DNA of 64,000 nucleotides, from assembly GCA_029255105.1 (NCBI GenBank), contig JAQWWH010000012.1:1-64000 (forward strand). Direction: 5' to 3'. Position numbers and translations under genes: made by a program. Numbering within the stretch: the first letter of the stretch is position 1; each line of letters starts with the position of its first letter. This document shows positions 17,701 through 26,742 of the stretch, in pieces. Below the pieces are notes generated by a model. The model was not told the origin of the DNA. It ran no database searches and worked only from the letters and a program-made list of their open reading frames with translations. Origin of the DNA: Flavimaricola sp. (GTDB lineage: Bacteria > Pseudomonadota > Alphaproteobacteria > Rhodobacterales > Rhodobacteraceae).

Positions 17701-18420
17701 ATGATCCTCTACCCAGCCATCGATCTCAAGGACGGTCAGGCCGTCCGCCTTGTTCACGGTGATATGGAGCAGTCTACCGTCTTCAACGACGATCCAGCCG
17801 CCCAGGCGCGCAGCTTTGTCGATGCAGGCTGCAGTTGGCTCCACCTTGTGGACCTGAACGGTGCCTTTGCCGGCAAGCCCGTCAACGGGGCTGTGGTCGA
17901 GGCGATCCTGGCCGCCTGCCCGGTCCCCGCCCAACTGGGCGGCGGCATCCGGGACATGGCCACGATCGAAGCCTGGCTTGATAAGGGGCTCGCCCGGGTG
18001 ATCCTGGGCACTGTTGCCGTCGAAAACCCCGAACTGGTGCGCGAGGCGGCAATGGCCTTTCCCGGTCAGGTCGCCGTCGGCATCGATGCGCGGGGGGGCA
18101 AGGTGGCAACCAAAGGCTGGGCCGAAGAGACCGATGTGCTGGTGACCGATCTGGCACGGTCCTTTGAAGACGCCGGGGTGGCGGCAATCATCTATACCGA
18201 CATCCTGCGGGACGGGGCGATGGGGGGGCCGAACCTGGCCGCGACCACAGCACTGGCCCGCGCCGTCTCAATCCCGGTCATCGCCTCAGGCGGGGTTTCG
18301 TCGCTGGAGGACCTCGTGGCGCTGCGCGATACCGGGGTCATCGCCGGGGCGATCTCTGGGCGGGCCCTCTATGACGGGGCGATCGACCTCAGGACAGCCC
18401 TCGCCACCCTGCGGGACTAA
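17701..18420 (+). CDS. hisA: ProFAR isomerase
   Basis: HisA, a (beta-alpha)8 barrel that opens the ribose ring of ProFAR to give PRFAR, the HisF substrate. The 239 residues match the family. The catalytic Asp is in YPAIDLKDG and the second in YTDILRDG; phosphate-binding glycines are in QLGGGIRD and IASGGVSS. The ATG at 17701 was preferred over 17689 because GGAG lies seven bases before it. Confidence 0.97.
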   Translation: MILYPAIDLKDGQAVRLVHGDMEQSTVFNDDPAAQARSFVDAGCSWLHLVDLNGAFAGKPVNGAVVEAILAACPVPAQLGGGIRDMATIEAWLDKGLARVILGTVAVENPELVREAAMAFPGQVAVGIDARGGKVATKGWAEETDVLVTDLARSFEDAGVAAIIYTDILRDGAMGGPNLAATTALARAVSIPVIASGGVSSLEDLVALRDTGVIAGAISGRALYDGAIDLRTALATLRD

Positions 18421-18497
18421 GGCTGAGGCCTGCCGCACATAGGGTCGCACCTGCAAAATAGCTTTTCATGCAACCAAGCCCGGACTAAGCAGAAAAC

Positions 18498-19259
18498 ATG
18501 CTCAAGACCCGCATCATTCCCTGCCTTGATGTCGCCGACGGGCGGGTGGTCAAAGGCATCAACTTCACCCAGCTCGTCGACGCCGGCGATCCGGTCGAGG
18601 CGGCACGCGCCTACGACGCGGCCGGCGCGGATGAGCTATGTTTTCTGGACATCCATGCCACCCATGAAAACCGGGGCACGATGTTCGATCTGGTCACACG
18701 GACCGCCGAGACGATCTTCATGCCGCTGACGGTCGGCGGCGGGGTGCGCAGCCACAAGGATGTGCGCGCGCTGCTTCTGGCCGGGGCCGACAAGGTCAGC
18801 TTCAACTCCGCCGCCGTGGCAGACCCCGATGTGATCACCGAGGCCGCATTGCGCTTTGGCTCGCAATGCATCGTCTGCGCGATCGACGCCAAGACCGTCG
18901 CACCCGGCCGCTGGGAAATCTTTACCCACGGCGGACGGCGCGAAACCGGCATCGATGCGGTTGAATTTGCCCGGACAGTCGCCGCCAAAGGGGCCGGTGA
19001 GATCCTGCTGACCTCGATGGACCGAGACGGGACACGGGCGGGGTTCAACCTGCCGCTGACGCGGGCCATCTCGGACGCAGTCGACATTCCCGTCATCGCC
19101 TCTGGCGGCGTCGGCACGCTGGACCACCTCGTCGAAGGGGTCACCCTTGGGGGCGCGTCTGCTGTGCTGGCCGCCTCGATCTTCCATTTCGGCACCTTCA
19201 CGGTGGCCGAGGCCAAGGCCCATATGGCGGCCAATGGCATTCCCGTGAGGCCGATATGA
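18498..19259 (+). CDS. hisF: imidazole glycerol phosphate synthase, cyclase subunit
   Basis: HisF, a 253-residue barrel that uses ammonia from HisH to form imidazole-glycerol phosphate and AICAR. The catalytic aspartates lie in [14 protein letters not shown] and [10 protein letters not shown]; phosphate sites are TVGGGVRS and ASGGVGTL. It follows hisA after 77 bp and overlaps hisE by 4 bp. Confidence 0.97.
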   Translation: MLKTRIIPCLDVADGRVVKGINFTQLVDAGDPVEAARAYDAAGADELCFLDIHATHENRGTMFDLVTRTAETIFMPLTVGGGVRSHKDVRALLLAGADKVSFNSAAVADPDVITEAALRFGSQCIVCAIDAKTVAPGRWEIFTHGGRRETGIDAVEFARTVAAKGAGEILLTSMDRDGTRAGFNLPLTRAISDAVDIPVIASGGVGTLDHLVEGVTLGGASAVLAASIFHFGTFTVAEAKAHMAANGIPVRPI

Positions 19260-19564
19260 CCCTGCAAACGCTTGCCGCAACCATCGCCACCCGCAAGGAC
19301 GCGGATCCCGACAGTAGCTGGACCGCAAGGCTGCTGGCCCAGGGGCCCGAAAAATGCGCAGAAAAGTTCGGCGAAGAGGCGATCGAGGCGATCATCGAGG
19401 CCATCAAGGGCGACCGCACCCGCCTGACAAGCGAGGCGGCGGATGTCCTCTACCACCTCCTCGTCATGTGCGCCGCCCGCGATGTAAGCCTGCAGGATAT
19501 CGAGGCTGAGCTGGCCCGCCGCGACGGCCAGTCCGGCCTCGCCGAAAAGGCAGGGCGAAGCTGA
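19256..19564 (+). CDS. hisE: phosphoribosyl-ATP diphosphatase
   Basis: HisE, 102 residues, second step of histidine biosynthesis, hydrolysing PR-ATP to PR-AMP. The MazG-like metal-binding helix motif is [17 protein letters not shown] followed by [12 protein letters not shown]. HisI is not fused to it, as is usual in alphaproteobacteria. It is the last gene of this his group and is coupled to hisF by overlap. hisG, hisD, hisC and hisI are not in the window. Confidence 0.95.
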   Translation: MTLQTLAATIATRKDADPDSSWTARLLAQGPEKCAEKFGEEAIEAIIEAIKGDRTRLTSEAADVLYHLLVMCAARDVSLQDIEAELARRDGQSGLAEKAGRS

Positions 19565-19571
19565 TCCTCCT

Positions 19572-19627
19572 CATCTCGCCCCAAATATCCCGGGGGAGAC
19601 GCCAAAGGCGTCGGGGGCAGCGCCCCC
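19572..19627 (+). repeat. REP-like rhodobacterial intergenic element
   Basis: Sequence of the form CTCGCCCCAAATATCCCGGG followed by two small stem-loops: GACGCC-AAA-GGCGTC (19598-19612) and GGGGGC-AGC-GCCCCC (19613-19627). From memory, elements of this pattern are common at 3' ends of genes in Rhodobacteraceae. It begins 8 bp after hisE and could terminate or stabilise the his mRNA. Only one copy was seen in this window. Confidence 0.55.
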
Positions 19628-19686
19628 ATACGAACTCTGAAAAGGGCGATGTCCGCTCTCGCAAAGCGATGCAACAACATCTGGAC

Positions 19687-19717
19687 AAAAAAACGCCCGG
19701 GGGGGAAGGCCCGGGCG
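19687..19717 (-). terminator. strong leftward intrinsic terminator
   Basis: Read on the minus strand: CGCCCGGG, an 8-nt loop, CCCGGGCG, then seven Ts. It lies 146 bp beyond the stop of the YHS-protein gene (19863). It may end that transcript or a small RNA transcribed leftward from about 19860. The rest of 19628-19862 shows no convincing protein gene; a 29-codon plus-strand frame at 19745 has no supporting features. Confidence 0.7.
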
Positions 19718-19862
19718 CTGAAGTTTGGAACGAGGGACAGTAACATGACGCCGGTCAGTTCCAAAAAACCTGCGCCTGAACCATTAACTGGGTTCGGCCC
19801 GAGGGCCTTTCCAGAGGATCTCATCAAGATGTGAACAAAGTGCTAAGGGCAACGGGCCCCGA

Positions 19863-20318
19863 TCAGGACCTCGTGATGGCGGGCCAATAGGGCTCTGCCT
19901 TCGCCAAATTGCCCGGAATGTCCTGCCGCCAGAGTCCACGCACGTCGACCGAGTAGGTCATGTAAAGCTTACCTTCGAAAACCGTCCAGGCCTCGGGCAC
20001 CGTGGGGGCCAACGCACCCTGGGACAGGGCATAGGCGCAGTAGCCGCCGAACTGCGGGGCATAGGCCTCGGGGTTCATCTCGAAGGTACTGCGCGCGTCC
20101 CTCGTGGCAAAGCGCCATGTCGTGCCGCGCCACATGAGCGTATAGTCCCCCGATCCCTGAACCATCTGGCCTTGGGCAAAATAGGCCACAGGATCAGCCC
20201 CGCCCAGCGCAAGGCCGCCGTCGGAATAGACTTCAGGGGTGGCAAACGCAGGGCGACCCATCAAGCCAAAGATAGGAAGGCTGGCGGCTGCGCCAAGAAG
20301 GCGGCGGCGAGTGAACAT
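19863..20318 (-). CDS. exported YHS-domain protein
   Basis: A 151-residue protein. Its signal begins MFTRRRLLGAAASLPIFGLM (a twin-arginine-like RRRLLG, so Tat export is possible), ending near PAFA. The mature part is a YHS domain (GGLALGGADPVAYFAQGQMV, then FATRDARSTFEMNPEAYAPQFGGYCAYAL), a small metal-associated fold found near copper and heavy-metal ATPases. No metal-transport gene adjoins it here. The ATG at 20318 has GGAG six bases upstream; the earlier in-frame TTG lacks this. Confidence 0.85.
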   Translation of the reverse strand: MFTRRRLLGAAASLPIFGLMGRPAFATPEVYSDGGLALGGADPVAYFAQGQMVQGSGDYTLMWRGTTWRFATRDARSTFEMNPEAYAPQFGGYCAYALSQGALAPTVPEAWTVFEGKLYMTYSVDVRGLWRQDIPGNLAKAEPYWPAITRS

Positions 20319-20419
20319 AGCGGGCTCCGGGGTCAAGTGCGTCAGTAGTCGGAAGATGGGCCATTTCCGCCTGCAGGCAAAGCCCCCTCGCCAAGGCGTG
20401 ACAGTCCCGAAGAAATGTT

Positions 20420-20731
20420 TCAGTCCAGGATATCTTCGATAACGTCCCAGATCTCGCCCAGGGCCCGCTGGGCGAAGCTTTTGGATTTCTTATTTTTTTT
20501 GCCCTTCCCAGCATCCTTTCGCGACATTGCACGTTGGTGCGATGAGGCCCCAGGTCGCGCCTTGGGGTGCCGGCCATCGCTTGGGTCATAGGGTCTTTTT
20601 GGTAACATTTTCAAGTCGTGCAACGGCGCTCCGCAGGAGGCGCAGGATAATTCGTGCCGGTCCTCACCCCGCAGGACAAGCGCCGCGCGGGTGCCACAGA
20701 AACTACAGGTGGCGATCTTCATACTGCTCAT
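20420..20731 (-). CDS. small zinc-ribbon protein
   Basis: A 103-residue protein with an N-terminal four-cysteine zinc ribbon (CSFCGT and CASCGA, residues 9-36). A basic, lysine-rich linker (about residues 65-85, KDAGKGKKNKKSKSF) follows, then an acidic amphipathic tail (LGEIWDVIEDILD). The layout suggests a nucleic-acid- or protein-binding adaptor; no specific function is known to me. It is 14 bp downstream of rlmB on the same strand, so co-transcription is likely. Confidence 0.75.
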   Translation of the reverse strand: MSSMKIATCSFCGTRAALVLRGEDRHELSCASCGAPLHDLKMLPKRPYDPSDGRHPKARPGASSHQRAMSRKDAGKGKKNKKSKSFAQRALGEIWDVIEDILD

Positions 20732-20745
20732 AACAGCCCCTTCGT

Positions 20746-21537
20746 TTAGTCAGCGGGCTTTTGGACCCTTGAGGCATATAGGGCCACAGCCGCCGCATTC
20801 GAGACGTTGAGAGAGCCAAATCCACCCGCAAAGTCGATCCGCACCAATGCGGTACAGGTTTCCTTGGTCTTTTCGCGCAACCCCGGCCCCTCTGCCCCAA
20901 GGACAAGGGCGACCGGCCGGTCCGTCTTGCCCTCCAGCGCAGTCTCGATGTTGCTGTCAGCCTCGCCATCAAGACCCAGCACGATAAAGCCCATGGCCAA
21001 AAGCTGTTCCATGGCATCGGCGAGATTGCGCACCCGCAGATAGGGCTGCCGTTCCAGCGCCCCGCTGGCGGTCTTGGCCAAGGCCCCGGTCTCGGGGGCT
21101 GAATGACGCTGCACCCCCACCACGGCGCGGGCGCCGAACACCTCGGCCGATCGCAGGATGGCGCCGACGTTATGCGGATCGGTCACCCGGTCGAGCAGCA
21201 CGATCCGGGCAGGCTCTGCCCCCGGCGCCATGACCACGTCTTCCAATGTGCCCCAGTCCAGGGGCTTGACCTCCAGCGCAGCCCCCTGATGGACCGAGCC
21301 TTCGTCAAGCGGGGCTGCAAACCGGCGCGGATCGGACAGGACGGGTTCCATCCCGCTTTCGGCAATGGCATCGGCCAGTTTTTCGCGGGCATTGGCGGTC
21401 ACCACCAGTTGCAGCCGGGTCCGGCGGGGGTTGAGCAGGGCATCGCGCACCGCATGCAAGCCAAACAGCCAGACCGTCTCGGCCGCGGCTGCCCGCTTGG
21501 ACTGTTCCTTTTCGATCACCCACTTGGGTTTCTTCAT
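20746..21537 (-). CDS. rlmB: 23S rRNA (guanosine-2'-O-)-methyltransferase RlmB-type
   Basis: A 263-residue SpoU-family 2'-O-methyltransferase. The N-terminal substrate-binding domain (about 20-95, VWLFGLHAVRDALLN) is followed by a SPOUT knot domain with motif 1 NVGAILRSAEVFGA, motif 2 LVLGAEGPGLR and motif 3 GGFGSLNVSNAAAVALY. RlmB methylates G2251 in the peptidyl-transferase centre of 23S rRNA. TrmH-type tRNA methylation cannot be excluded, but the N-terminal domain favours RlmB. It is divergent from tRNA-Tyr. Confidence 0.9.
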   Translation of the reverse strand: MKKPKWVIEKEQSKRAAAAETVWLFGLHAVRDALLNPRRTRLQLVVTANAREKLADAIAESGMEPVLSDPRRFAAPLDEGSVHQGAALEVKPLDWGTLEDVVMAPGAEPARIVLLDRVTDPHNVGAILRSAEVFGARAVVGVQRHSAPETGALAKTASGALERQPYLRVRNLADAMEQLLAMGFIVLGLDGEADSNIETALEGKTDRPVALVLGAEGPGLREKTKETCTALVRIDFAGGFGSLNVSNAAAVALYASRVQKPAD

Positions 21538-21681
21538 CGTGCTGCTCCCCGCTGGTCAGACCCTGAATGGGGTCTGAGTGCGCCAAGCGCAAGAGAGGCC
21601 GCACAAGGAGCCGATTTTCCTGTTGACGCCTCCCGGCCCCCCGCGTATCCACGCGGCGTTCCGGGGTTCATCCCCGAGACA

Positions 21682-21765
21682 GGGCGACGGGCTGCAAGGT
21701 GCGGCAGCGGACTGTAACTCCGCCGGGGAGACCCACGCCTGGTTCGATTCCAGGGTCGCCCACCA
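21682..21765 (+). tRNA. tRNA-Tyr (GTA)
   Basis: An 84-nt class II tRNA with a long variable arm. The acceptor GGGCGAC pairs with GTCGCCC (21755-21761), with discriminator A and an encoded CCA at 21763-21765. The anticodon loop ACTGTAACT carries GTA, and the T-arm is CCTGGTTCGATTCCAGG. Confidence 0.96.
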
Positions 21766-21868
21766 TACACCTTCCAGTCGGGTTTGGCCATCTTTCAAAC
21801 GACATCGCCAATCTGCGCGGGTTTTCCTGCATTACCGGCACGACAAATTGCACGGTTTCAGCCCTGCC

Positions 21869-22579
21869 CTACATCGCGTTCTGGTTCACCCGCTTGATCA
21901 GGTCCTCGCCGGTTTCCTTGCGCTCGCTGTAGCGGTCGACAAGATAGGGTGCCGTGTCGCGGGTCAGCAGGGTGAACTTCACCAGTTCCTCCATCACATC
22001 GACCATCCGGTCGTAGAAAGGCGATGGCTTCATCCGGTTATCCTCGTCAAACTCAAGGAACGCCTTGGGGGTCGAGGACTGGTTTGGAATGGTCAAAAGC
22101 CGCATCCACCGGCCAAGAACCCGCAACTGGTTGACCGCGTTAAAGCTTTGCGAGCCGCCGCAGACCTGCATAACCGCCAGCGTCTTGCCCTGGGTCGGCC
22201 GCACCGCGCCCAGTGAAAGCGGAATCCAATCGATCTGCGCTTTCATGATCCCGGTCATCGCCCCGTGCCGTTCAGGCGAACACCAGACCATGCCTTCGCT
22301 CCACTGCACCAGATCGCGCAGTTCCTGCACCTTGGGGTGGCTGGCGTCCGTGTCATCGGGTAGCGGCATGCCGCTGGGATTGTAGGTCCGCGTCTCTGCC
22401 CCAAGGGCCGCAAGAACGCGGGCGGCCTCTTCGGTCATGAGCCGGCTGAACGACCGCTCTCTGAGCGAGCCGTAGAGCAGCAGGATACGCGGCGCGTGGG
22501 TGGCGCGTTCGGACGGGAACAGCCTGTCGGTTTCGATGGCGCGAAAATGCTCGGGCACAATGTTGGGTGTATCGGTCAA
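21869..22579 (-). CDS. arsH: ArsH-type NADPH-dependent FMN reductase
   Basis: A 236-residue flavodoxin-fold protein. The family oxidises trivalent organoarsenicals and reduces quinones or chromate using NADPH and FMN. Diagnostic segments are [20 protein letters not shown] (FMN-phosphate loop), [20 protein letters not shown] and [20 protein letters not shown]. No arsenite efflux, arsC or arsR gene is nearby, so it is an orphan copy. I placed the start at TTG 22579, which has AGGAA about seven bases upstream; a longer form from TTG 22606 is possible. Confidence 0.92.
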   Translation of the reverse strand: MTDTPNIVPEHFRAIETDRLFPSERATHAPRILLLYGSLRERSFSRLMTEEAARVLAALGAETRTYNPSGMPLPDDTDASHPKVQELRDLVQWSEGMVWCSPERHGAMTGIMKAQIDWIPLSLGAVRPTQGKTLAVMQVCGGSQSFNAVNQLRVLGRWMRLLTIPNQSSTPKAFLEFDEDNRMKPSPFYDRMVDVMEELVKFTLLTRDTAPYLVDRYSERKETGEDLIKRVNQNAM

Positions 22580-22685
22580 CGGGCGTTCCTGTCGGACTTG
22601 GGGCAATTCCGGGACCGGCGCTGCGGGTTTGCTGTTTTTCAGCCAGAAAGAGGGGTTCGGGATGCCGACCCCACAGAACCGGTGC

Positions 22686-23189
22686 CTAGGGCATCAGGAT
22701 GGCAGGCCGTTCGAACGAGGCGGACGCGACCGTCCCGTCATCGTAGTGCAACTCTACAGTGACGTCTGTGACGCTTTCGGCGGGCAGGGTGATGTAGGGC
22801 AGATAGTTTTCTATATCCGTGAGGGCATTGGGCTGGGCGGTGCCTTCATGGCACGGCTCCAGCGGAAACACCTCGGTGGCGGGTGCGCCGTTCAGACCGT
22901 AGCGAACCTCCCACAGGCCGCAGCGCCAGGCCAGCAGCTGGGTGAAATACAAAAGGTCCTGCCCCTCATACAGCCGGACAGCTACCCAGCTTGACTGGGT
23001 CATGCCAAGGATCGGCTTGACCTCGACGGCGGTCGTGAACTGCCCGGTTGGCACCTGCGGGTCAGGCGTGCGGCCCTCGGCCACAACAGGGGGGTCGACC
23101 GGCATAGCCTGGTCGGATGCAGAGGGACCGGCGTCCGGGCTGATCCCCAAGGCAAGACCGATATAGAACGGAATGAAGAGCTGGAACAT
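22686..23189 (-). CDS. exported or membrane-anchored protein of unknown function
   Basis: A 167-residue protein with an N-terminal hydrophobic segment ([16 protein letters not shown]) that is either a signal peptide or an anchor. The rest is beta-rich: [20 protein letters not shown], a Cys pair (WRCGLWEV and LEPCHE), and a final Ile/Val-rich sheet. I recognise no family. It is divergent from the glycosyltransferase-like gene at 23276, and GGAGG six bases before the ATG at 23189 sets the start. Confidence 0.6.
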   Translation of the reverse strand: MFQLFIPFYIGLALGISPDAGPSASDQAMPVDPPVVAEGRTPDPQVPTGQFTTAVEVKPILGMTQSSWVAVRLYEGQDLLYFTQLLAWRCGLWEVRYGLNGAPATEVFPLEPCHEGTAQPNALTDIENYLPYITLPAESVTDVTVELHYDDGTVASASFERPAILMP

Positions 23190-23275
23190 CAGGGGCCTCC
23201 ACCACAATCCGGCGGGCTTTTGCCGGAGCACTTCTCAATCTATAGTCCCCATAAATCGAGCGGGGCGTGACCATC

Positions 23276-24277
23276 ATGGCGCGAAAGGCAAAGGCTGACC
23301 AGCCTTTCAACATCCTTATCATCGGCCAGTCCGGGCGCCTTCAATACGAGGCCCTTTTGTTTGTCCTGTCCCTAAGGGCCTCTTCGCCCGATTTTGCCGG
23401 ACAGGTCATCGTAGCCGAACCGCAGCCCGGCCCGCTGTGGCAAGGCGACCCCAGAATGCGGCCGGACATTGCCGAACAGCTGATCGGGAACGGGGCCGAG
23501 ATCGTCCCTTTCGAAAGCAAGCACTTTGGTCAGGCCTACCCCTACGGCAACAAGATCGAAGGTCTGGCCGCCCTGCCCGAAGGCGTGCCCTTCATCTTCT
23601 TTGACACCGACACCCTGATTCTGGGCGACCTGAGCAAAGCCAAGATCGACTTCGACAGGCCCACCGCCTCAATGCGTCGCGAAGGCACCTGGCCGGTGGA
23701 AGAGCTGTATTGGCCCGGCTACACGGCAATCTGGAAATCCCTTTACGACAAGTTCGGGCTGGAGTTTGCAAGCTCTCTCGATCTGACCCAGCCGGATGAA
23801 TATTGGGAACGCTATCTATACTTTAACGCAGGCTGGTTCCTTGGCGCCGATCCGGCAGCTTTTGGAAAGCGGTTCACTGAATACGCCTGCGCCATCCGCG
23901 CCGAACCCACCCAGGAGATGCTTATCCAACCGCTGGCCCCCTGGCTCGATCAGGTGGCCCTGCCCCTTGTCATTCACGGGCTGGGCGGCGGCAGACCGGG
24001 GCCAGAGCTTGCCGGTTTCGACGGCGATCTGACCTGCCACTACCGCATGTTCCCCCTGCTTTATGCCCGCGAAAGCCAGGCCGCTGTCGATCTGCTGGAA
24101 CAAATTACAGCACCGAACAAGGTCAAGAAACTGCTCAAGGATTATGCCCCGATCAAGCGGATGGTCTACCACGGTCAGGGTGCCAAGGTCCGGGCCATGT
24201 TCGACCAGTCCAACCTGCCCCGGCTGGAAAAACAGCTGCGCAACAAGATCAAGGCAGCAGGGTTCTGGATGCGGTAG
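23276..24277 (+). CDS. glycosyltransferase-like protein (GT-A fold)
   Basis: A 333-residue protein. It shows a nucleotide-sugar-transferase opening (FNILIIGQSGRLQYEALLFV) and a DxD-type motif in FIFFDTDTLILGDL that would hold the metal and sugar nucleotide. Also present are an acceptor-region NAGWFLG and a C-terminal basic helix (KKLLKDYAPIKRMVYHGQG). It has no membrane segments. Members of this shape are widespread in Rhodobacterales without a defined product. The ATG at 23276 was chosen over an in-frame GTG nine bases earlier; evidence for either is weak. No polysaccharide operon adjoins it. Confidence 0.65.
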   Translation: MARKAKADQPFNILIIGQSGRLQYEALLFVLSLRASSPDFAGQVIVAEPQPGPLWQGDPRMRPDIAEQLIGNGAEIVPFESKHFGQAYPYGNKIEGLAALPEGVPFIFFDTDTLILGDLSKAKIDFDRPTASMRREGTWPVEELYWPGYTAIWKSLYDKFGLEFASSLDLTQPDEYWERYLYFNAGWFLGADPAAFGKRFTEYACAIRAEPTQEMLIQPLAPWLDQVALPLVIHGLGGGRPGPELAGFDGDLTCHYRMFPLLYARESQAAVDLLEQITAPNKVKKLLKDYAPIKRMVYHGQGAKVRAMFDQSNLPRLEKQLRNKIKAAGFWMR

Positions 24278-24414
24278 TTCGTTTTGACCACGGCAAGGGT
24301 GAAACAGGGCCAGCCCTACGGCACCGACCGCTTTGCATTGACCCTTTGCCTACCGTTGTAGTGTTACCTAGCGTCAGATAATGTGCTCGACAGCACAGTG
24401 TAAGGGAGAAGACC

Positions 24415-25713
24415 ATGTCCACCGAAACAGGGCCGAAACTCGGCTTTGATACCCTGCAGGTCCATGCAGGCGCCCACCCCGATCCGGCAACCGGCGCCCG
24501 CCAGGTCCCGATCTATCAGACGACGGCCTATGTGTTCCGCGATGCCGATCACGCCGCGGCCTTGTTCAACCTGCAAGAGGTTGGCTACATCTATTCGCGC
24601 CTGACCAACCCCACGGTTTCGGCGCTGCAGGAACGGATCGCAACGCTTGAAGGCGGCGCAGGTGCGGTTTGCTGTTCCTCGGGTCACGCGGCCCAGTTGA
24701 TGGCCCTGTTCCCGCTCATGCAGCCCGGCTGCAATGTCGTGGCCTCGACCAAGCTTTACGGCGGCACGATCCAGCAATTCTCGAACACCATCCGGAAATT
24801 CGGCTGGTCTGCCAAGTTCGTGGACTTTGACGATCTGGATGCGGTCAAGGCCGCTATCGACGACAACACCCGCGCGGTGTTCTGCGAAAGCATCGCCAAC
24901 CCGGGCGGCTACATCACCGATCTGGACGCGATTTCGGCCATTTCGGACGCCGCTGGCATCCCGCTGATCGTCGACAACACCACAGCCACCCCCTACCTCT
25001 GCAACCCGATCGAGCATGGGGCGACCCTCGTCGTCCACTCCACCACCAAATACCTGACCGGCAACGGCACGGTCACCGGTGGCTGCGTGGTTGATTCGGG
25101 CAAGTTCGACTGGTCCGCCAGTGACAAGTTTCCGTCCCTGTCCGCCCCCGAGCCTGCCTATCACGGGATCAAGTTCCACGAGGCGCTTGGGGCGATGGCC
25201 TTTACCTTCCACTCGATCGCGATCGGGCTGCGGGATCTGGGCATGACCATGAACCCCCAGGCCGCCCATTACACCCTGATGGGAATCGAGACGCTGTCCC
25301 TGCGCATGGCCCGCCATGTTGAGAACGCCGTCAAAGTTGCCGAATGGCTGGAAAAGGACGACCGGGTCGACTTTGTCACCTATGCCGGTCTGCCCTCCTC
25401 GCCCTACTACGACCGGGTCGCCAAGATCTGCCCCAAGGGCGCGGGTGGCCTGTTCACCTTTGCGGTCAAGGGCGGCTATGACGCCTGCGTCAAGCTGGTC
25501 AATGAGCTGAAGATCTTCAGCCACGTGGCCAACCTTGGCGATACCCGCAGCCTCGTCATCCACTCGGCCTCGACCACCCACCGCCAGCTCACGCCCGAGC
25601 AGCAAGAGGCGGCCGGTGCCGGTGCGAACGTGGTGCGCCTGTCCATCGGGATCGAGGATGTCGCCGATCTGATCGCCGACCTCGATCAGGCCCTGGCAGC
25701 CGCAACCGCCTGA
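24415..25713 (+). CDS. metY: O-acetylhomoserine sulfhydrylase
   Basis: A 432-residue Cys/Met-metabolism PLP enzyme that makes homocysteine from O-acetylhomoserine and sulfide. Features are the N-terminal FDTLQVHAGAHPDPATGARQ, YSRLTNPT, the SSGHAAQ substrate-phosphate region, VDNTTATPYL and the PLP lysine in HSTTKYLTGNG. The length and the long insert (DWSASDKFPSLSAPEPAYHG) fit MetY rather than cystathionine gamma-synthase. The 137 bp upstream hold a small hairpin (GTGCT-CGAC-AGCAC) and a good ribosome site, but I could not fit a SAM riboswitch. It is a single-gene unit with its own terminator. Confidence 0.94.
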   Translation: MSTETGPKLGFDTLQVHAGAHPDPATGARQVPIYQTTAYVFRDADHAAALFNLQEVGYIYSRLTNPTVSALQERIATLEGGAGAVCCSSGHAAQLMALFPLMQPGCNVVASTKLYGGTIQQFSNTIRKFGWSAKFVDFDDLDAVKAAIDDNTRAVFCESIANPGGYITDLDAISAISDAAGIPLIVDNTTATPYLCNPIEHGATLVVHSTTKYLTGNGTVTGGCVVDSGKFDWSASDKFPSLSAPEPAYHGIKFHEALGAMAFTFHSIAIGLRDLGMTMNPQAAHYTLMGIETLSLRMARHVENAVKVAEWLEKDDRVDFVTYAGLPSSPYYDRVAKICPKGAGGLFTFAVKGGYDACVKLVNELKIFSHVANLGDTRSLVIHSASTTHRQLTPEQQEAAGAGANVVRLSIGIEDVADLIADLDQALAAATA

Positions 25714-25752
25714 GGCCAGCCCGCCCTCTGAGGGGCGGCAACCTGCTCTTCC

Positions 25753-25784
25753 AACCCGGCCTCATCACTACGGGGCCGGGTTTT
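25753..25784 (+). terminator. intrinsic terminator after metY
   Basis: Arms AACCCGGCC (25753-25761) and GGCCGGGTT (25774-25782) with a 12-nt loop, followed by TTCC and a T-rich stretch. The arm also ends in AA on the other strand, so it may partly serve the convergent SIMPL gene. Confidence 0.8.
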
Positions 25785-25813
25785 CCATTTTTCCAATGCC
25801 GGGTCGTCCCGCT

Positions 25814-26557
25814 TTAGTCCGCGATGGCGTAGACAAGGGTGACACTGGCCTGCAACGACACTTCGCCACCCGCGACCGGAATGCTGGAACTGTCGGCCAT
25901 CATCCGCATTTCCAGCATCGGTTGCGGACGCAGGCCCGCCCCCTGTTCCTCCAGCCGGATCAGGTCACCCAACTCCACACCGGCGGCATCGGCGAACAGC
26001 GTGGCCTTTGCCCTTGCATCGGCGACCGCCGCGCGGCGGGCTGCGTTCAACAATGGCTCAGGGTTCAGCACGTCAAAGCGGACGCCGCCCAGCCGGTTGG
26101 CCCCATCCTTCACAACCGCATCAAGAACCTCGCCAAGCGAGCCCAGATCGCGGACCCGGACGGTCAGCATTGTGGTAGCCTCAAACCCAGTGACAGTCGG
26201 TGTGCCATTGTAGCTGGACGGATCATAAATCCGTTCGAGCGACAGTTGGCCAGTCTGGATGTCGACCATGTCGATTCCGGAAGTCTGCAAACGCTCAAGG
26301 ATCTGGGCGGCGGCCCGACTCATCCGGTCGGTGGCCCGGGCGGCGCTGGCATCCTGTTCGGACACACCAAGTGTTACATAAGCGACATCGGGTCGTGCAA
26401 AGATCTCGCCCTGTCCGGTGACCGTGAGCATGGCCGTGTCTCCAGCAGCCTGAGCATGGGCCCAAGTTGGCAGACCCGCCGCCACAGCCAGGCCGACGGC
26501 CACGACAAAGGTGCGGATTAAAGACTGAAACGGGACATTGAAAAACGTGGTCGTCAT
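25814..26557 (-). CDS. exported SIMPL-domain (DUF541) protein
   Basis: A 247-residue protein with a signal peptide ending near WAHA and a SIMPL domain: MLTVTGQGEIFARPDVAYVT, a long helix (AATDRM-like region, residues 75-95), FEATTMLTVRVRDL and ARRAAVADARAKATLFADAA. The family covers periplasmic oligomeric proteins such as BP26 of Brucella and E. coli YggE, linked to oxidative stress but without a settled activity. It is divergent from the large gene at 26743 (185-bp gap with an inverted repeat) and convergent with metY. Confidence 0.88.
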   Translation of the reverse strand: MTTTFFNVPFQSLIRTFVVAVGLAVAAGLPTWAHAQAAGDTAMLTVTGQGEIFARPDVAYVTLGVSEQDASAARATDRMSRAAAQILERLQTSGIDMVDIQTGQLSLERIYDPSSYNGTPTVTGFEATTMLTVRVRDLGSLGEVLDAVVKDGANRLGGVRFDVLNPEPLLNAARRAAVADARAKATLFADAAGVELGDLIRLEEQGAGLRPQPMLEMRMMADSSSIPVAGGEVSLQASVTLVYAIAD

Positions 26558-26654
26558 TTGGATCTCCTGCGGAATCGAGGTATCGTATAAAGCTTTGACG
26601 CACGCCGAACGCCCACCCTTGGGACCAAAGCACAGATTTTTGCAAATTGCCCAT

Positions 26655-26674
26655 TTTCTTGCATTGGCAAGAAA
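26655..26674. promoter_or_regulatory. inverted repeat in a divergent promoter region
   Basis: Perfect 8-bp arms TTTCTTGC and GCAAGAAA separated by ATTG. It lies midway between the SIMPL gene and the 1110-residue protein gene, with a TATAGT hexamer five bases downstream (26679-26684). It is probably an operator covering the rightward promoter; the cognate regulator is unknown. Confidence 0.4.
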
Positions 26675-26742
26675 CTGCTATAGTTTCGCAGCCGGGCGCG
26701 GAGCCCATTTCGTATGATCACCCAGGATGTTAAAGCCCGCCG

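Noticed and set aside
24278-24414. SAM-type riboswitch before metY
   Set aside because: I looked for SAM-II and SAH core elements expected before methionine genes in this group and could not fit them; only a 5-bp hairpin near the ribosome site is visible.
24364-25605. 413-codon open frame opposite metY
   Set aside because: It is an antisense shadow of a conserved enzyme gene, without domain features.
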